DNA of 44,603 nt, taken from assembly GCF_000381905.1 (NCBI RefSeq), contig NZ_KB907254.1, forward strand, positions 1 through 44,603, written 5' to 3'. Position numbers and translations under genes: made by a program. Source of the DNA: Paenibacillus fonticola DSM 21315. Lineage in GTDB: Bacteria; Bacillota; Bacilli; Paenibacillales; Paenibacillaceae. A model generated the notes under the pieces. That model was given only the letters and a program-made list of their open reading frames with translations. It did not search any database and was not told where the DNA came from. Positions 26,716 to 34,797 of this stretch are shown piece after piece; the first letter of the stretch is position 1; every line of letters starts with the position of its first letter.

Positions 26716-26833
26716 TTACTTGCTATCGATCAACGCCTGTATTTTTTCCTGCAATGAAGCTAGCAGTACATCCGCCTATCCCCCATCCGTGGTCATATTG
26801 CTTTCTATAGTCGCTAATAGCTCTAGCTCCTGA
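26716..26833 (-). pseudogene. Possible decayed C-terminus of another protein
   Basis: After the AraC stop the minus strand, in another frame, reads QANQELELLATIESNMTTDG, one stop (GGA TAG GCG), then ADVLLASLQEKIQALIDSK and a stop at 26716. The composition looks like the end of an extracellular solute-binding protein or similar secreted protein broken by a nonsense change. It has no start of its own. A remnant reading is suggestive only. Confidence 0.3.
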
Positions 26834-27661
26834 TTAGCCTGATCTGTATTGCTTGCGATATTGCAAAGGGGATCGTTTCGTAATTTGCTTGAACACTCTT
26901 CCGAAGTGAGCAATGCTGTCAAAGCCTGTCTCCTCGGCAATCCGGGTAACTTTGAAGTCCGTCTCCCGCAGTAGTGCCTGTGCTTCACGGATGCGTACAT
27001 AGTTCAGGTACTCGATTACCGTAAACCCTGTTGTTTGCTTGAAAATACGGCATAAATACGTCTCGCTGATGTAGAAGTGCTCGGCGATGCCTTCCAAGGT
27101 CAGCCTCTCGGCGTAATGGGCATTCAAATGTTCGAGAATGCGGTAAACCCTGCGCTGCTTTTCGCTGGATTCGGGCAGGACAGGCTCGGGAGCCGCCTCC
27201 CGGATGCGGCGGATCAGAATGAGCAGTTGCAGCAGCAGTGTTTGCAAGTAGGGCGTATAGTTAATGGCGGCTTCCTTTCGTTCACGCAGCATATCTTGGA
27301 GGATGTCGAGGATCCGTCCTTGTTCATGCACGTCCGGTCGCAGCAGGAAGCTCTCTCCCTGAAACAGCGGCAATTCGCCGACCCCCAGCTCCAGCAGCGG
27401 CTCTAGGAAGGAATCCTCAAAGTTAATCAAGATCCGCTCATGGTTAGAGCGGCCTTTGCTCGTTGTCCGGTGCAGCTGATTTTTGTTAATGAACAGCAGG
27501 TCGCCGACCTGAAGGGCGTAAATCCGGTCATTCACATAGTAGTATCTTTCCCCGGCGAGCAAATAATAGATTTCGTAACTTTCATGAAAATGGTCAGAGT
27601 CCATATTGAATGTCCCGGTTCGCTTGATCTGTTCGACATCAAAAAAAGGTACGATATTCAT
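26834..27661 (-). CDS. AraC-family transcriptional regulator
   Basis: A 275-residue regulator. The N-terminal cupin (about 1-110; HFHESYEIYYLLAGERYYYV) binds a small ligand, and residues 175-272 hold two helix-turn-helix motifs (TLEGIAEHFYISETYLCRIF, RIAEETGFDSIAHFGRVFKQ). The final KRSPLQYRKQYR is canonical. GAGGGATG precedes the start. It is divergent from a dehydrogenase across a 120-base gap and probably controls it; convergent with YesM. Sugar-acid or glycoside catabolism regulators of this build are common. Confidence 0.88.
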   Translation of the reverse strand: MNIVPFFDVEQIKRTGTFNMDSDHFHESYEIYYLLAGERYYYVNDRIYALQVGDLLFINKNQLHRTTSKGRSNHERILINFEDSFLEPLLELGVGELPLFQGESFLLRPDVHEQGRILDILQDMLRERKEAAINYTPYLQTLLLQLLILIRRIREAAPEPVLPESSEKQRRVYRILEHLNAHYAERLTLEGIAEHFYISETYLCRIFKQTTGFTVIEYLNYVRIREAQALLRETDFKVTRIAEETGFDSIAHFGRVFKQITKRSPLQYRKQYRSG

Positions 27662-27791
27662 AGCACATCCCTCGCTGCAATTTTAAGATAATATATGCAT
27701 ACTTTTTGACGAAATGACTAAGAAAAGCTTAGATTTTTACATTTCATATACTATAAGATAGATTTAAACTAATGTAAATGGAGTGATCCCC

Positions 27792-29078
27792 TTGTCCAAG
27801 AAGAAATATGTCATCGTAGGTGTCGGAGGCCGGGCTGAATTTTTCTATAGTGAGCTGATTACGACGTATAAAGAAACTTCGGAGCTGGTGGCCATTTGCG
27901 ACGTCAACCAGACGAGAATGAACTACACGAACAAGCTGTTGAGGGACAAATACAACTACCATGAAGTGCCGACATATAAGTCGGAAGACTTTGACCGGAT
28001 GATCGGGGAAACGAAACCGGACTACGTGTTGGTGTGCACGATCGACCGCACGCATCATAAATATATCGTTCGCGCAATGGAACTGGGCTGTGACGTCATT
28101 TCCGAAAAACCGATGACCGTGGACGAGGAGAAGTGCCAGGAAATATATGACGCCATCGAGCGGACGGGCCGTGACCTGCGCGTAACGTTCAACTACCGCT
28201 ACGCTCCCCATAATACGAAAATCCGTGAAGTTATTATGGATGGAACGCTGGGCGAAATTTTGTCCGTCAATTTCGAGTGGCTGCTGAACACCCAGCATGG
28301 TGCCGACTATTTCCGCAGATGGCATCGCGACAAACGCAACAGCGGCGGACTGCTCGTGCATAAATCTACGCACCACTTTGACCTGATGAACTTCTGGCTG
28401 GATTCCAAGCCGGATACCGTATTCGCGATGGGCGATCTGCGCTTCTACGGCAAGGAGAATGCCGAGAAACGCGGAGTCACCGAATTCTATCAGCGTGCCT
28501 ATGGCAGCAAGGCAGCCGAGAACGACCCGTTTGCCCTGCACCTCGATCGTAACGAGCATTTGAAGAACTTGTACCTGGATGCCGAGCATGAGGACGGGTA
28601 CCAACGCGACCAAAGCGTGTTTGGAGACAACATCAGCATTGAAGATACGATGAGCGTCATGGTGAAATACAAAAATAAAACCGTCATGAACTACTCGTTG
28701 AACGCCTACTTGCCGTGGGAAGGCTTTATCATTGTATTCAACGGCACGAAAGGGCGCATGGAGGTGCGGGTGACTGAACAATCCTACGTCAATTCCGGCG
28801 GCAAGAAAGAAAATGAAGGCGCGCTGGAGGGCATGGACATTACGGTCTATCCTCACTTTGCGGAGCCTTACAAAGTTGAGGTCGAGCAAGCTGCCGGCGG
28901 CCATGGCGGCGGGGATCCGGTCATGCTGCGCGACATTTTCGACAAGAAGCAGGAGGACCGCTTCAATCGCGCTGCTTCCCATGTTGACGGCGCCCTGTCC
29001 ATCATGACAGGCATTGCTGCCAACCGCTCGATCCGCACCGGACAGCCGGTGAAAATCGACGATTTGTTCAAGATTTAA
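27792..29078 (+). CDS. Gfo/Idh/MocA family oxidoreductase
   Basis: A 428-residue dehydrogenase, somewhat longer than the typical 330-390. The dinucleotide motif is VGVGGRA (9-15) and EKP at 105-107 carries the catalytic lysine. HKSTHHFDLMNFWLDSKPD has the conserved histidine. The start I prefer is TTG at 27792, which lies 6-8 bases behind GGAGTGAT; a GTG at 27783 in the same frame overlaps that site. Probably oxidises a sugar or sugar acid; regulated by the divergent AraC protein. Its last codons are duplicated downstream. Confidence 0.87.
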   Translation: MSKKKYVIVGVGGRAEFFYSELITTYKETSELVAICDVNQTRMNYTNKLLRDKYNYHEVPTYKSEDFDRMIGETKPDYVLVCTIDRTHHKYIVRAMELGCDVISEKPMTVDEEKCQEIYDAIERTGRDLRVTFNYRYAPHNTKIREVIMDGTLGEILSVNFEWLLNTQHGADYFRRWHRDKRNSGGLLVHKSTHHFDLMNFWLDSKPDTVFAMGDLRFYGKENAEKRGVTEFYQRAYGSKAAENDPFALHLDRNEHLKNLYLDAEHEDGYQRDQSVFGDNISIEDTMSVMVKYKNKTVMNYSLNAYLPWEGFIIVFNGTKGRMEVRVTEQSYVNSGGKKENEGALEGMDITVYPHFAEPYKVEVEQAAGGHGGGDPVMLRDIFDKKQEDRFNRAASHVDGALSIMTGIAANRSIRTGQPVKIDDLFKI

Positions 29079-29127
29079 AAGATAGGCCTGTTCAAGATTT
29101 AAAAGACGATTTGTGCAAGATTAAAAA
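29058..29127. repeat. 23-24 bp tandem triplication of the gene's 3' end
   Basis: Three adjacent copies of GACGATTTGTTCAAGATTTA-like sequence (29058-29080, 29081-29104, 29105-29127). The first includes the last codons and stop of the dehydrogenase; the others are untranslated and diverged. Confidence 0.8.
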
Positions 29128-29131
29128 AATG

Positions 29132-29179
29132 AAGCAGAGCCTCCCAGTGCACTCCTCAGTGCGCGGGGCTCTGCTTTTG
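29132..29179 (+). terminator. Terminator of the dehydrogenase
   Basis: GCAGAGCC and GGCTCTGC enclose a 25-base loop that itself contains CAGTGC repeats; TTTTGTGGTTTT follows. Confidence 0.8.
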
Positions 29180-29336
29180 TGGTTTTATTGGTGTTAATGC
29201 CGATCGGGGAAGACGCCCACTTTCTCACTATACCCCCTTCCCTCTCATCACTATCCCCCCTCCTCTCTCATCACTATAAATGTAATTTTGCATTCAGTTG
29301 GGGCAAGTCAAGCTTCCCTCTATGCCAATAACTGCG

Positions 29337-29716
29337 CATTCGCATTCAATGCTCGCATGCTATGGCATTTCGCATTGATGTTCGTATGCTGCGACGTTCT
29401 CATGATGCGCGCATGCTGCGGCCATTCGCGTTGATGCTCGTATACTGCACATTCCCATTAATGCTCGCTTGCTGAGGCCATTCGCATTGATTCATATACT
29501 GCGACGTTCTCATTGATGCGCGCATGCTGCGGCCATTCGCGTTGATGCTCGTATACTGCACATTCCCATTAATGCTCGCTTGCTGAGGCCATTCGCATTG
29601 ATGCTCGTATACTGCACATTCCCATTGATGCGCGCATGCTGCGGCCATTCGCGTTGATTCATATACTGCGACGTTCTCATTGATGCGCGCATGCTCCATA
29701 TTCTCATTAATGCTAC
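29337..29716. repeat. Degenerate 25-29 bp tandem array, about 14 units
   Basis: Units follow CATTCNCATTGATGCTCGTATGCTGCGGC with substitutions and a recurrent 3-base deletion (ATT---CATATACTGC). Blocks of about four units are themselves repeated (units 3-6 resemble 7-10), showing at least two expansion levels. Many units hold the palindrome ATGCGCGCAT. Spacers are not unique, so this is not a CRISPR. Open frames across it exist only because units rarely contain stops. Confidence 0.9.
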
Positions 29717-29725
29717 AAAATAAAA

Positions 29726-29848
29726 GGATTTTGTGTACTTAATTTATTGTTAATTAGACAGTTTTAAATAATAGATGGACTTCGTGTATCTAAAATAAGT
29801 TTTTCTGCCTTACTCTCCATTAAACTTGAATTTAACTACACGAAATCC
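29726..29848. repeat. Three copies of a GGAYTTYGTGTANYTAA element
   Basis: GGATTTTGTGTACTTAA (29726-29742, plus), GGACTTCGTGTATCTAA (29777-29793, plus) and GGATTTCGTGTAGTTAA (29848-29832, minus) share a 17-base core at 51- and roughly 55-bp spacings, the last one inverted. AT-rich DNA lies between; no gene is supported there. Confidence 0.6.
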
Positions 29849-30002
29849 CTCTAAATGTGTATCCCACGCCAAATTATATAATTTAAATACCATAAATACA
29901 GTTACAAACAGTACTCCTACTTCAAGCTCCTTGAACACCATATCAACCTGCCTGGCATCTTTTATTCCATTCTTCCATAGCCCCCATAAAGCAAGCATGC
30001 AT

Positions 30003-30380
30003 GTTACTGCAATTCTGCAATTTTATAACTCTATAACTGTGTGATTATGCTATTCTGCAACTACATTTGTGAAACTGAACTATGAAACTTTGCAACTACA
30101 ATTGTGAAACTGTGAACTATGTAACTATGCAACTACAACTGTGAAACTGTGAACTATGTAACTATGCAACTACAACTGTGAAACTGTGAACTATGCTTCT
30201 GCAACTCTGTATCTGTGTATCTTTGCAACTGTACAACTCTATTGTGCAACCCTGCTATTCTACAACTGTGAAACTGTGCAGCTCAATAATTCTACAACTC
30301 CACATTTCCACAGCTCTATAGCCCTAGAGCCTTACAGCTCTACAACCCTACAACCTTACAGCCCTACAACTTTACATTTC
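30003..30380. repeat. Low-complexity (A/T/C)-rich array with AACT phrases, embedded 37-bp repeat
   Basis: Words such as GCAACTACAACTGTGAAACTG repeat with approximate 8-10 base periodicity. Within it a 37-bp unit (starting TGAACTATGTAACTATG) is present as two perfect tandem copies with partial copies either side (about 30060-30200). The plus strand changes from AACTGTGAAACT phrases to CTACAACCCTACA phrases toward 30380. The 91-codon open frame at 30186 is a by-product. Confidence 0.85.
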
Positions 30381-30456
30381 TACAATTCCCCAAATTGCTG
30401 CATCCCCCTATTTTTCACTCACCGGCCATACCCCTCAGAGCACTCAGATAGCTCCA

Positions 30457-30494
30457 AATAAAAACAGCCCCCCGGCAAAGTAGCCGGAGAGCTT
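30457..30494 (-). terminator. Terminator of the siderophore operon
   Basis: On the minus strand AGCTCTCCGGC and GCCGGGGGGCT form a stem around TACTTT, followed by GTTTTTATTT. It is about 40 bases past the yclQ stop. Confidence 0.8.
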
Positions 30495-30533
30495 CCAAGC
30501 AATATTACTATTCCATGATCAAAAATTAACCGT

Positions 30534-31535
30534 TTATTTGATGCCTTCTTGGACTTCCTTGGCCATCTCTGGGACAGAGATCAATCCGCCGCCGGACAGG
30601 TACCAGTAGCTGGCATCGAGGTAGATGATTTTACCGTTCTTATAAGCATTTGTTTTCTTCACCAGATCGTTTTCTACGAGCTTGGATGCCGGCTCTGCCT
30701 CTTGACCTCCTTCGCTAACTACAGCGTCACGGTCGATGACGAACAGATAATCCGGATTTTTTTCCGCTACAAACTCGAAAGATATGCTTTGTCCATGCGT
30801 AGACACTTCAATCGTATCGTCTGCTGGTGCGATACCGAACTCATCGTGAATAATTCCGAAGCGGGAGCCGGGGCCATAAGCGCTCACCTTGCCGCCCGTC
30901 GTCAAAATAACAAGTCCCTTGCCTTCACTTGCCGCCGTTTGCTCATTGATCGCCTTAACGGATTCCTCGATCGCTCCCCATTCCTGATCCACTTCAGCTT
31001 CTTTGCCGAAAATTTGTCCCAGAATATTCACGTTCTCCTTCATAGATTCCAAATACTTCGCATTGTCGACGCCCAAGTAAATCGTCGGGGCGATTTGATT
31101 CAATTCACCATAAGCTTCTGACGTACGTCCGGAAATAAAAATCACTCCCGGCTTCATCGCATTAATTTTCTCAAAATCAGGCTCTTTCAATGTACCTACG
31201 TTCGTATATTTGGAATCCTCGTATTTTTTCAGGTGAGGCGGCAAATTGGATTGCGGCACACCTGTTACCTCTACGCCCAGCTTGTCGAGCGATTCCAATG
31301 TACCGTAGTCAAATACAACGATGTTGTCCGGATTCTTCTTCAGCGTTGCTGTTCCCAACTGATGCGTAATCGACAGTTCTTCCTCCGCCGGAGCCGCCGC
31401 TGCAGGAGCCGATGTATCGCCATTGCTTGGCGCATTTCCTGTATTCGCCGCATTATTTCCTTTATTCGCGCCGCACGCCGCAAGCACAAATACAAGCATC
31501 AATGACATGACCAATAAAGACAGTTTCTTATTCAC
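30534..31535 (-). CDS. yclQ: Siderophore (petrobactin-type) substrate-binding lipoprotein
   Basis: A 333-residue lipoprotein: signal peptide with lipobox LAAC (lipidated C21), an Asn/Ala-rich spacer, then the FecB/PeripBP fold from about residue 55 (NPDNIVVFDYGTLESLDKLG). Gene order permease-permease-ATPase-binding protein and the sequences of the partners match the Bacillus yclNOPQ petrobactin importer, so this is the YclQ equivalent; a FatB-like citrate-based siderophore ligand is an inference. It is 275 bases from yclP, separated by a 7-bp repeat array. AGGTGAATTTGAA precedes the start. Confidence 0.88.
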   Translation of the reverse strand: MNKKLSLLVMSLMLVFVLAACGANKGNNAANTGNAPSNGDTSAPAAAAPAEEELSITHQLGTATLKKNPDNIVVFDYGTLESLDKLGVEVTGVPQSNLPPHLKKYEDSKYTNVGTLKEPDFEKINAMKPGVIFISGRTSEAYGELNQIAPTIYLGVDNAKYLESMKENVNILGQIFGKEAEVDQEWGAIEESVKAINEQTAASEGKGLVILTTGGKVSAYGPGSRFGIIHDEFGIAPADDTIEVSTHGQSISFEFVAEKNPDYLFVIDRDAVVSEGGQEAEPASKLVENDLVKKTNAYKNGKIIYLDASYWYLSGGGLISVPEMAKEVQEGIK

Positions 31536-31624
31536 TTCAAATTCACCTCATCATCATAATTAGAGATGGTTACCCATCTATATTCTCTAGTGTCCAACCT
31601 TGAAGAGCGGCGCTTTTGCTAAAT

Positions 31625-31768
31625 GCAATTTGCAATTTCAATTGCAATTTCAATTGCAATTTCGCATTTTGCATTTTGCATTTCGCATTTTGCATTTTGC
31701 ATTTTGCATTTCGCAATTCGCAATTCGCAATTTGCATTTGGCATTTGGCATTTGGCATTTAGCAATTT
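31625..31768. repeat. Heptanucleotide tandem repeat GCATTTT/C/G between yclP and yclQ
   Basis: From 31664 to 31768 there are 15 uninterrupted 7-base units (GCATTTT, GCATTTC, GCAATTC, GCATTTG, GCATTTA), preceded by two 12-base units (GCAATTTCAATT). It lies in the 275-base gap inside the siderophore operon, upstream of yclQ. Length change by slippage would alter the distance between the coupled genes. Confidence 0.9.
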
Positions 31769-31810
31769 GCCTCCCACCCAATTCGCCATGGCCCCTTCGC
31801 CTTTTCGTAT

Positions 31811-32569
31811 TTATGTGAAATAGACGCAGATTTTGTTGCCCCCGATATTTTCGATCGGAATGTCCATGTCATATACTTCCCTAAGCACATCTTGATCCAT
31901 AATTTCATCGGTGGTGCCTTCCTTGACGATCTTTCCATCCTTAAGAGCCACAATAAAGTCCGAGTAGCAGGAGGCAAAATTGATGTCGTGAATGACTATC
32001 ACAACCGTCTTGCCCAGCTCATCCACGAGCCTGCGCAGCACCTTCATGATCTGTACCGAGTGCTTCATATCCAAATTGTTGAGCGGTTCGTCAAGCAGAA
32101 CGTATTCTGTATTCTGCGCAATGACCATGGCAATGAACGCCCGCTGCTTCTGGCCGCCGCTGAGCTCATCCAAGTATTTGTCTCTCATCGGTTCAAGATC
32201 CATGTAGGCGATAGCCTTATCGACATACTTCACGTCTTCCTTCGTCAGCTTCCCTTGCGAATAAGGGAATCGTCCAAAGCTGACCAAGTCCTTGACCGTA
32301 AGCCGAATGTTGATATGGTTCGATTGCTTCAAAATCGAAATTTTCTTCGCCAGCTCGTTGCTCTTCCAGCTGCCGACTTCCTGTCCATCAATGACGACTT
32401 CGCCCTCATCCTTCGTGATTAACCGGCTAATCATCGACATAAGCGTGCTTTTGCCCGCTCCGTTCGGGCCGATAAACGAGGTGATTTTCCCTTGGGCGAT
32501 GTCGACGGAGACGTTGTCGACTACCTTTTTGCCGCCGTATTTCTTCGATACTCCCCTGACCTTTACCAC
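31811..32569 (-). CDS. yclP: Siderophore ABC transporter ATP-binding protein
   Basis: A 252-residue ATPase with GPNGAGKST (34-42), LSGGQKQRA signature and YVLLDEPLNNLD (Walker B). Segments such as VKDLVSFGRFPYSQG and AFIAMVIAQNT closely follow Bacillus YclP. The start is GTG 32569 with GAAGGAG upstream, overlapping the yclO stop by seven bases. Energises import through YclN/YclO. Confidence 0.93.
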   Translation of the reverse strand: MVKVRGVSKKYGGKKVVDNVSVDIAQGKITSFIGPNGAGKSTLMSMISRLITKDEGEVVIDGQEVGSWKSNELAKKISILKQSNHINIRLTVKDLVSFGRFPYSQGKLTKEDVKYVDKAIAYMDLEPMRDKYLDELSGGQKQRAFIAMVIAQNTEYVLLDEPLNNLDMKHSVQIMKVLRRLVDELGKTVVIVIHDINFASCYSDFIVALKDGKIVKEGTTDEIMDQDVLREVYDMDIPIENIGGNKICVYFT

Positions 32570-33513
32570 GATTTGTTCTCCTTCAGCAGTAGATAGATAA
32601 AGTACACCCCACCGATAAAATTGATGATGACGCTAAGTGAGGTGGAGAAAGTAAACACTCTTTCCACAACCAGTTGCCCGCCGACCAAGGCGATAACGCT
32701 GATGAGCGATGCCCCTGCAATCAACTGCTTGTGGCGGTACGTATTCAGAAATTGATACGCTACGTTGGCTACGAGCAGCCCGAGGAAGGTAATTGGTCCG
32801 ACCAGCGCCGTCGAGATGGAGATGAGAATCGCCACCACGATCAGCATTCGCTTCACAACATAGTCGTAGCTGACCCCTAAATTGACGGCATGCTCCCTGC
32901 CTAGTGCAAGGACGTCCAAATACTTGTTGAACCTGGAAAAATAAATCCCAGTCACAAGCACCCCCGCTATAGCGATCAGCAAAATGTCTGAATTCACGTT
33001 GTTGAAGCTCGCGAACATTTTATCCTTCACGATCAGGAACTCGTTGGGATCGATCAGCTTCTGCATAAACGACGACAAGCTGGAAAAAAACGTGCCAAAG
33101 ATCAAGCCGATCAACAGCAAATAATAAATATTGCGGCCTTCCCTGCGGAAGAGCAGATGGTATAAGAGCAGCGCAAACAGCACCATGAGTCCAACAGCCA
33201 AAATAAACTGCAGGTTCTTGTTCATTAACGTCAGCGCCGTTGATCCGAATACAAACACAATGACCGTCTGGAGAAGCATATACAATGAGTCCAGGCCGAT
33301 GATACTCGGCGTAAGGATGCGATTGTTCGTAATCGTCTGAAACACGACGGTGGAAAATGCAATGGCCGTTCCCGTAAGGAGGATGGCGATCAGCTTCTTG
33401 CCTCGTTTTTGGAGGATGTAGTCCCATTGGCCGCCTGCATCGATCGTCATGAACAAGACCGCGAGGACAATCGCTAGAATGGCCAGAGCGCCTATTTTTG
33501 TTCTAATGCTCAT
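32563..33513 (-). CDS. yclO: Siderophore ABC transporter permease
   Basis: A 316-residue FecCD-family permease with about eight to ten helices. Characteristic segments are ILTPSIIGLDSLYMLLQTVI and VGPITFLGLLVANVAYQFLN (the coupling region). AGGAGAAAG precedes ATG 33513, which lies inside the end of yclN (11-base overlap). Pairs with YclN as the membrane channel. Confidence 0.93.
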   Translation of the reverse strand: MSIRTKIGALAILAIVLAVLFMTIDAGGQWDYILQKRGKKLIAILLTGTAIAFSTVVFQTITNNRILTPSIIGLDSLYMLLQTVIVFVFGSTALTLMNKNLQFILAVGLMVLFALLLYHLLFRREGRNIYYLLLIGLIFGTFFSSLSSFMQKLIDPNEFLIVKDKMFASFNNVNSDILLIAIAGVLVTGIYFSRFNKYLDVLALGREHAVNLGVSYDYVVKRMLIVVAILISISTALVGPITFLGLLVANVAYQFLNTYRHKQLIAGASLISVIALVGGQLVVERVFTFSTSLSVIINFIGGVYFIYLLLKENKSW

Positions 33514-34456
33514 ATGTCTTTCTCCTCATTAGCAAGTACAGGAAAATGCCGCTGCCGATAACCCCTACTGTCAGGCCAATTGGCACCTCATATGGGTAAA
33601 TTATGACCCTGCCCAGGATGTCGCAGGCCAGAACGAATACAGCCCCAAGCAGCGCCGTATCCGACAGGTTCTTCTTCAGGTTATCCCCTTTGAAGATCGT
33701 CACCAAATTCGGAACGATGAGGCCGATAAAAGGAATCGAGCCTACCGTCAGCACCACGACCGAAGTGACTAGCGCCACGATAAAGAGCCCTATATTGACG
33801 ACCTGTTTATAATTCAGGCCAAGATTGACTGAGAATTCCTCACCCATGCCTGCAACCGTAAATTTATTCGCAAAAAAATAAGACAACGCGACAAGCGGGA
33901 CGCTTATGTACAGAATCTCGTATCGTCCCTGCATGATCATCGAGAAATCACCGAATAGCCATGCATTCATACTTTGAATCAAATCATACTTGTACGCGAA
34001 AAAGGTCGTCGCCGAACTGACGATTCCACCGAACATCAGTCCGACCAGCGGAATAAAGATCGTATCCTTATATTTTACCTTGTCGAGTATACGCATAAAG
34101 ATGAACGTACCGAGCAAGGCGAAAACGAAGGCGACAGCTATTTTGCCCAGCGGTCCTGCGGAAGAGAACAGAAGCATCGATACCATAATGCCGAAGCCTG
34201 CGGAATCCATCGTTCCTGCTGTCGTAGGCGAGACGAATTTGTTCCGTGTAAGCTGTTGCATAATAAGACCGACGATGCTCATGCTCACTCCGGCAATTAC
34301 GATGCTGATCAGCCGGGGAAATCTGCTGATCCGCATAATTTCCCACTGTTCCGGGTCGAGACGAAGCAATTCCGTTAATGAAGTCGTCTTTGCTCCGATC
34401 AAGAGCGAAACGATGGATAATATGATTAGTGCTGCGATCAGATATGTCTTCTTCAT
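33503..34456 (-). CDS. yclN: Siderophore ABC transporter permease
   Basis: A 317-residue FecCD-family permease, first gene of the operon. SRFPRLISIVIAGVSMSIVG and NKFVSPTTAGTMDSAGFGIM are near-identical to Bacillus YclN, as are later blocks (KYDLIQSMNAWLFGDFS, GSIPFIGLIVPNLV). AAGGA lies upstream of the ATG. A near-perfect Fur box 73 bases upstream indicates iron-regulated expression. Confidence 0.94.
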   Translation of the reverse strand: MKKTYLIAALIILSIVSLLIGAKTTSLTELLRLDPEQWEIMRISRFPRLISIVIAGVSMSIVGLIMQQLTRNKFVSPTTAGTMDSAGFGIMVSMLLFSSAGPLGKIAVAFVFALLGTFIFMRILDKVKYKDTIFIPLVGLMFGGIVSSATTFFAYKYDLIQSMNAWLFGDFSMIMQGRYEILYISVPLVALSYFFANKFTVAGMGEEFSVNLGLNYKQVVNIGLFIVALVTSVVVLTVGSIPFIGLIVPNLVTIFKGDNLKKNLSDTALLGAVFVLACDILGRVIIYPYEVPIGLTVGVIGSGIFLYLLMRRKTYEH

Positions 34457-34528
34457 TTCTAGTCCTTAATCATCGTTCCCCTGGCCAGAGGAACTTAATG
34501 TCATTGCCGGCAAGATCATTGTTAATAA

Positions 34529-34543
34529 TGATACTCATTATCA
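34529..34543 (-). promoter_or_regulatory. Fur box upstream of yclN
   Basis: TGATACTCATTATCA matches the Bacillus 7-1-7 Fur consensus TGATAATNATTATCA at 14 of 15 positions and is a strong inverted repeat. The siderophore operon is read from it on the minus strand. Confidence 0.85.
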
Positions 34544-34797
34544 ATTAGATTAAATTATACCTATCCCGTTCCAGTAATGTCAACCATTTAAATTTTGAAG
34601 CTTCAGGAAATGCACGGTCTGCGCGGGATATCAAAGTCTCTATTCTCAATTAGGGGAACAAGCTTTTTTAGCATATATAAGACAAGGAACCCGCAAGCCG
34701 AACACTTTTTCTCAAAATGTCCAGATTGCGGGTGTCCATATGTGCATTCAACATTGACTAGGATTGTAAAATTTTATTTCGACGAGCGAATTATGAA
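34544..34797. other. Intergenic region between siderophore operon and dehydrogenase
   Basis: No gene is convincing; a 90-codon plus-strand frame at 34595 lacks a ribosome binding site and runs into the next gene antisense. An inverted repeat ACCCGCAA...TTGCGGGT (34689-34733) with an inner AT stem may terminate the minus-strand dehydrogenase message. Confidence 0.45.

Noticed and set aside
27744..28982. 412-codon minus-strand frame opposite the AraC-linked dehydrogenase
   Set aside because: It mirrors the codon-biased dehydrogenase gene, has no recognisable domains, and the plus-strand gene has clear family motifs.
29337..29716. CRISPR array reading of the 27-29 bp repeats
   Set aside because: There are no unique, equal-length spacers; repeats abut one another and vary continuously, and no cas genes are present.
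29810..29998. 62-codon minus-strand frame (MLALWGLWKNGIKDARQVDM...)
   Set aside because: No ribosome binding site, no recognised family, and it overlaps the GGATTTCGTGTA element; could be a remnant but is not supportable.
30186..30461. 91-codon plus-strand protein rich in Thr/Tyr/Ser
   Set aside because: Translation of the AACT low-complexity tract; no ribosome binding site.
31570..31758. Minus-strand AKCKMQN-repeat peptide
   Set aside because: Direct translation of the heptamer microsatellite; the frame would need 21-base periodicity by chance and has no start signal.
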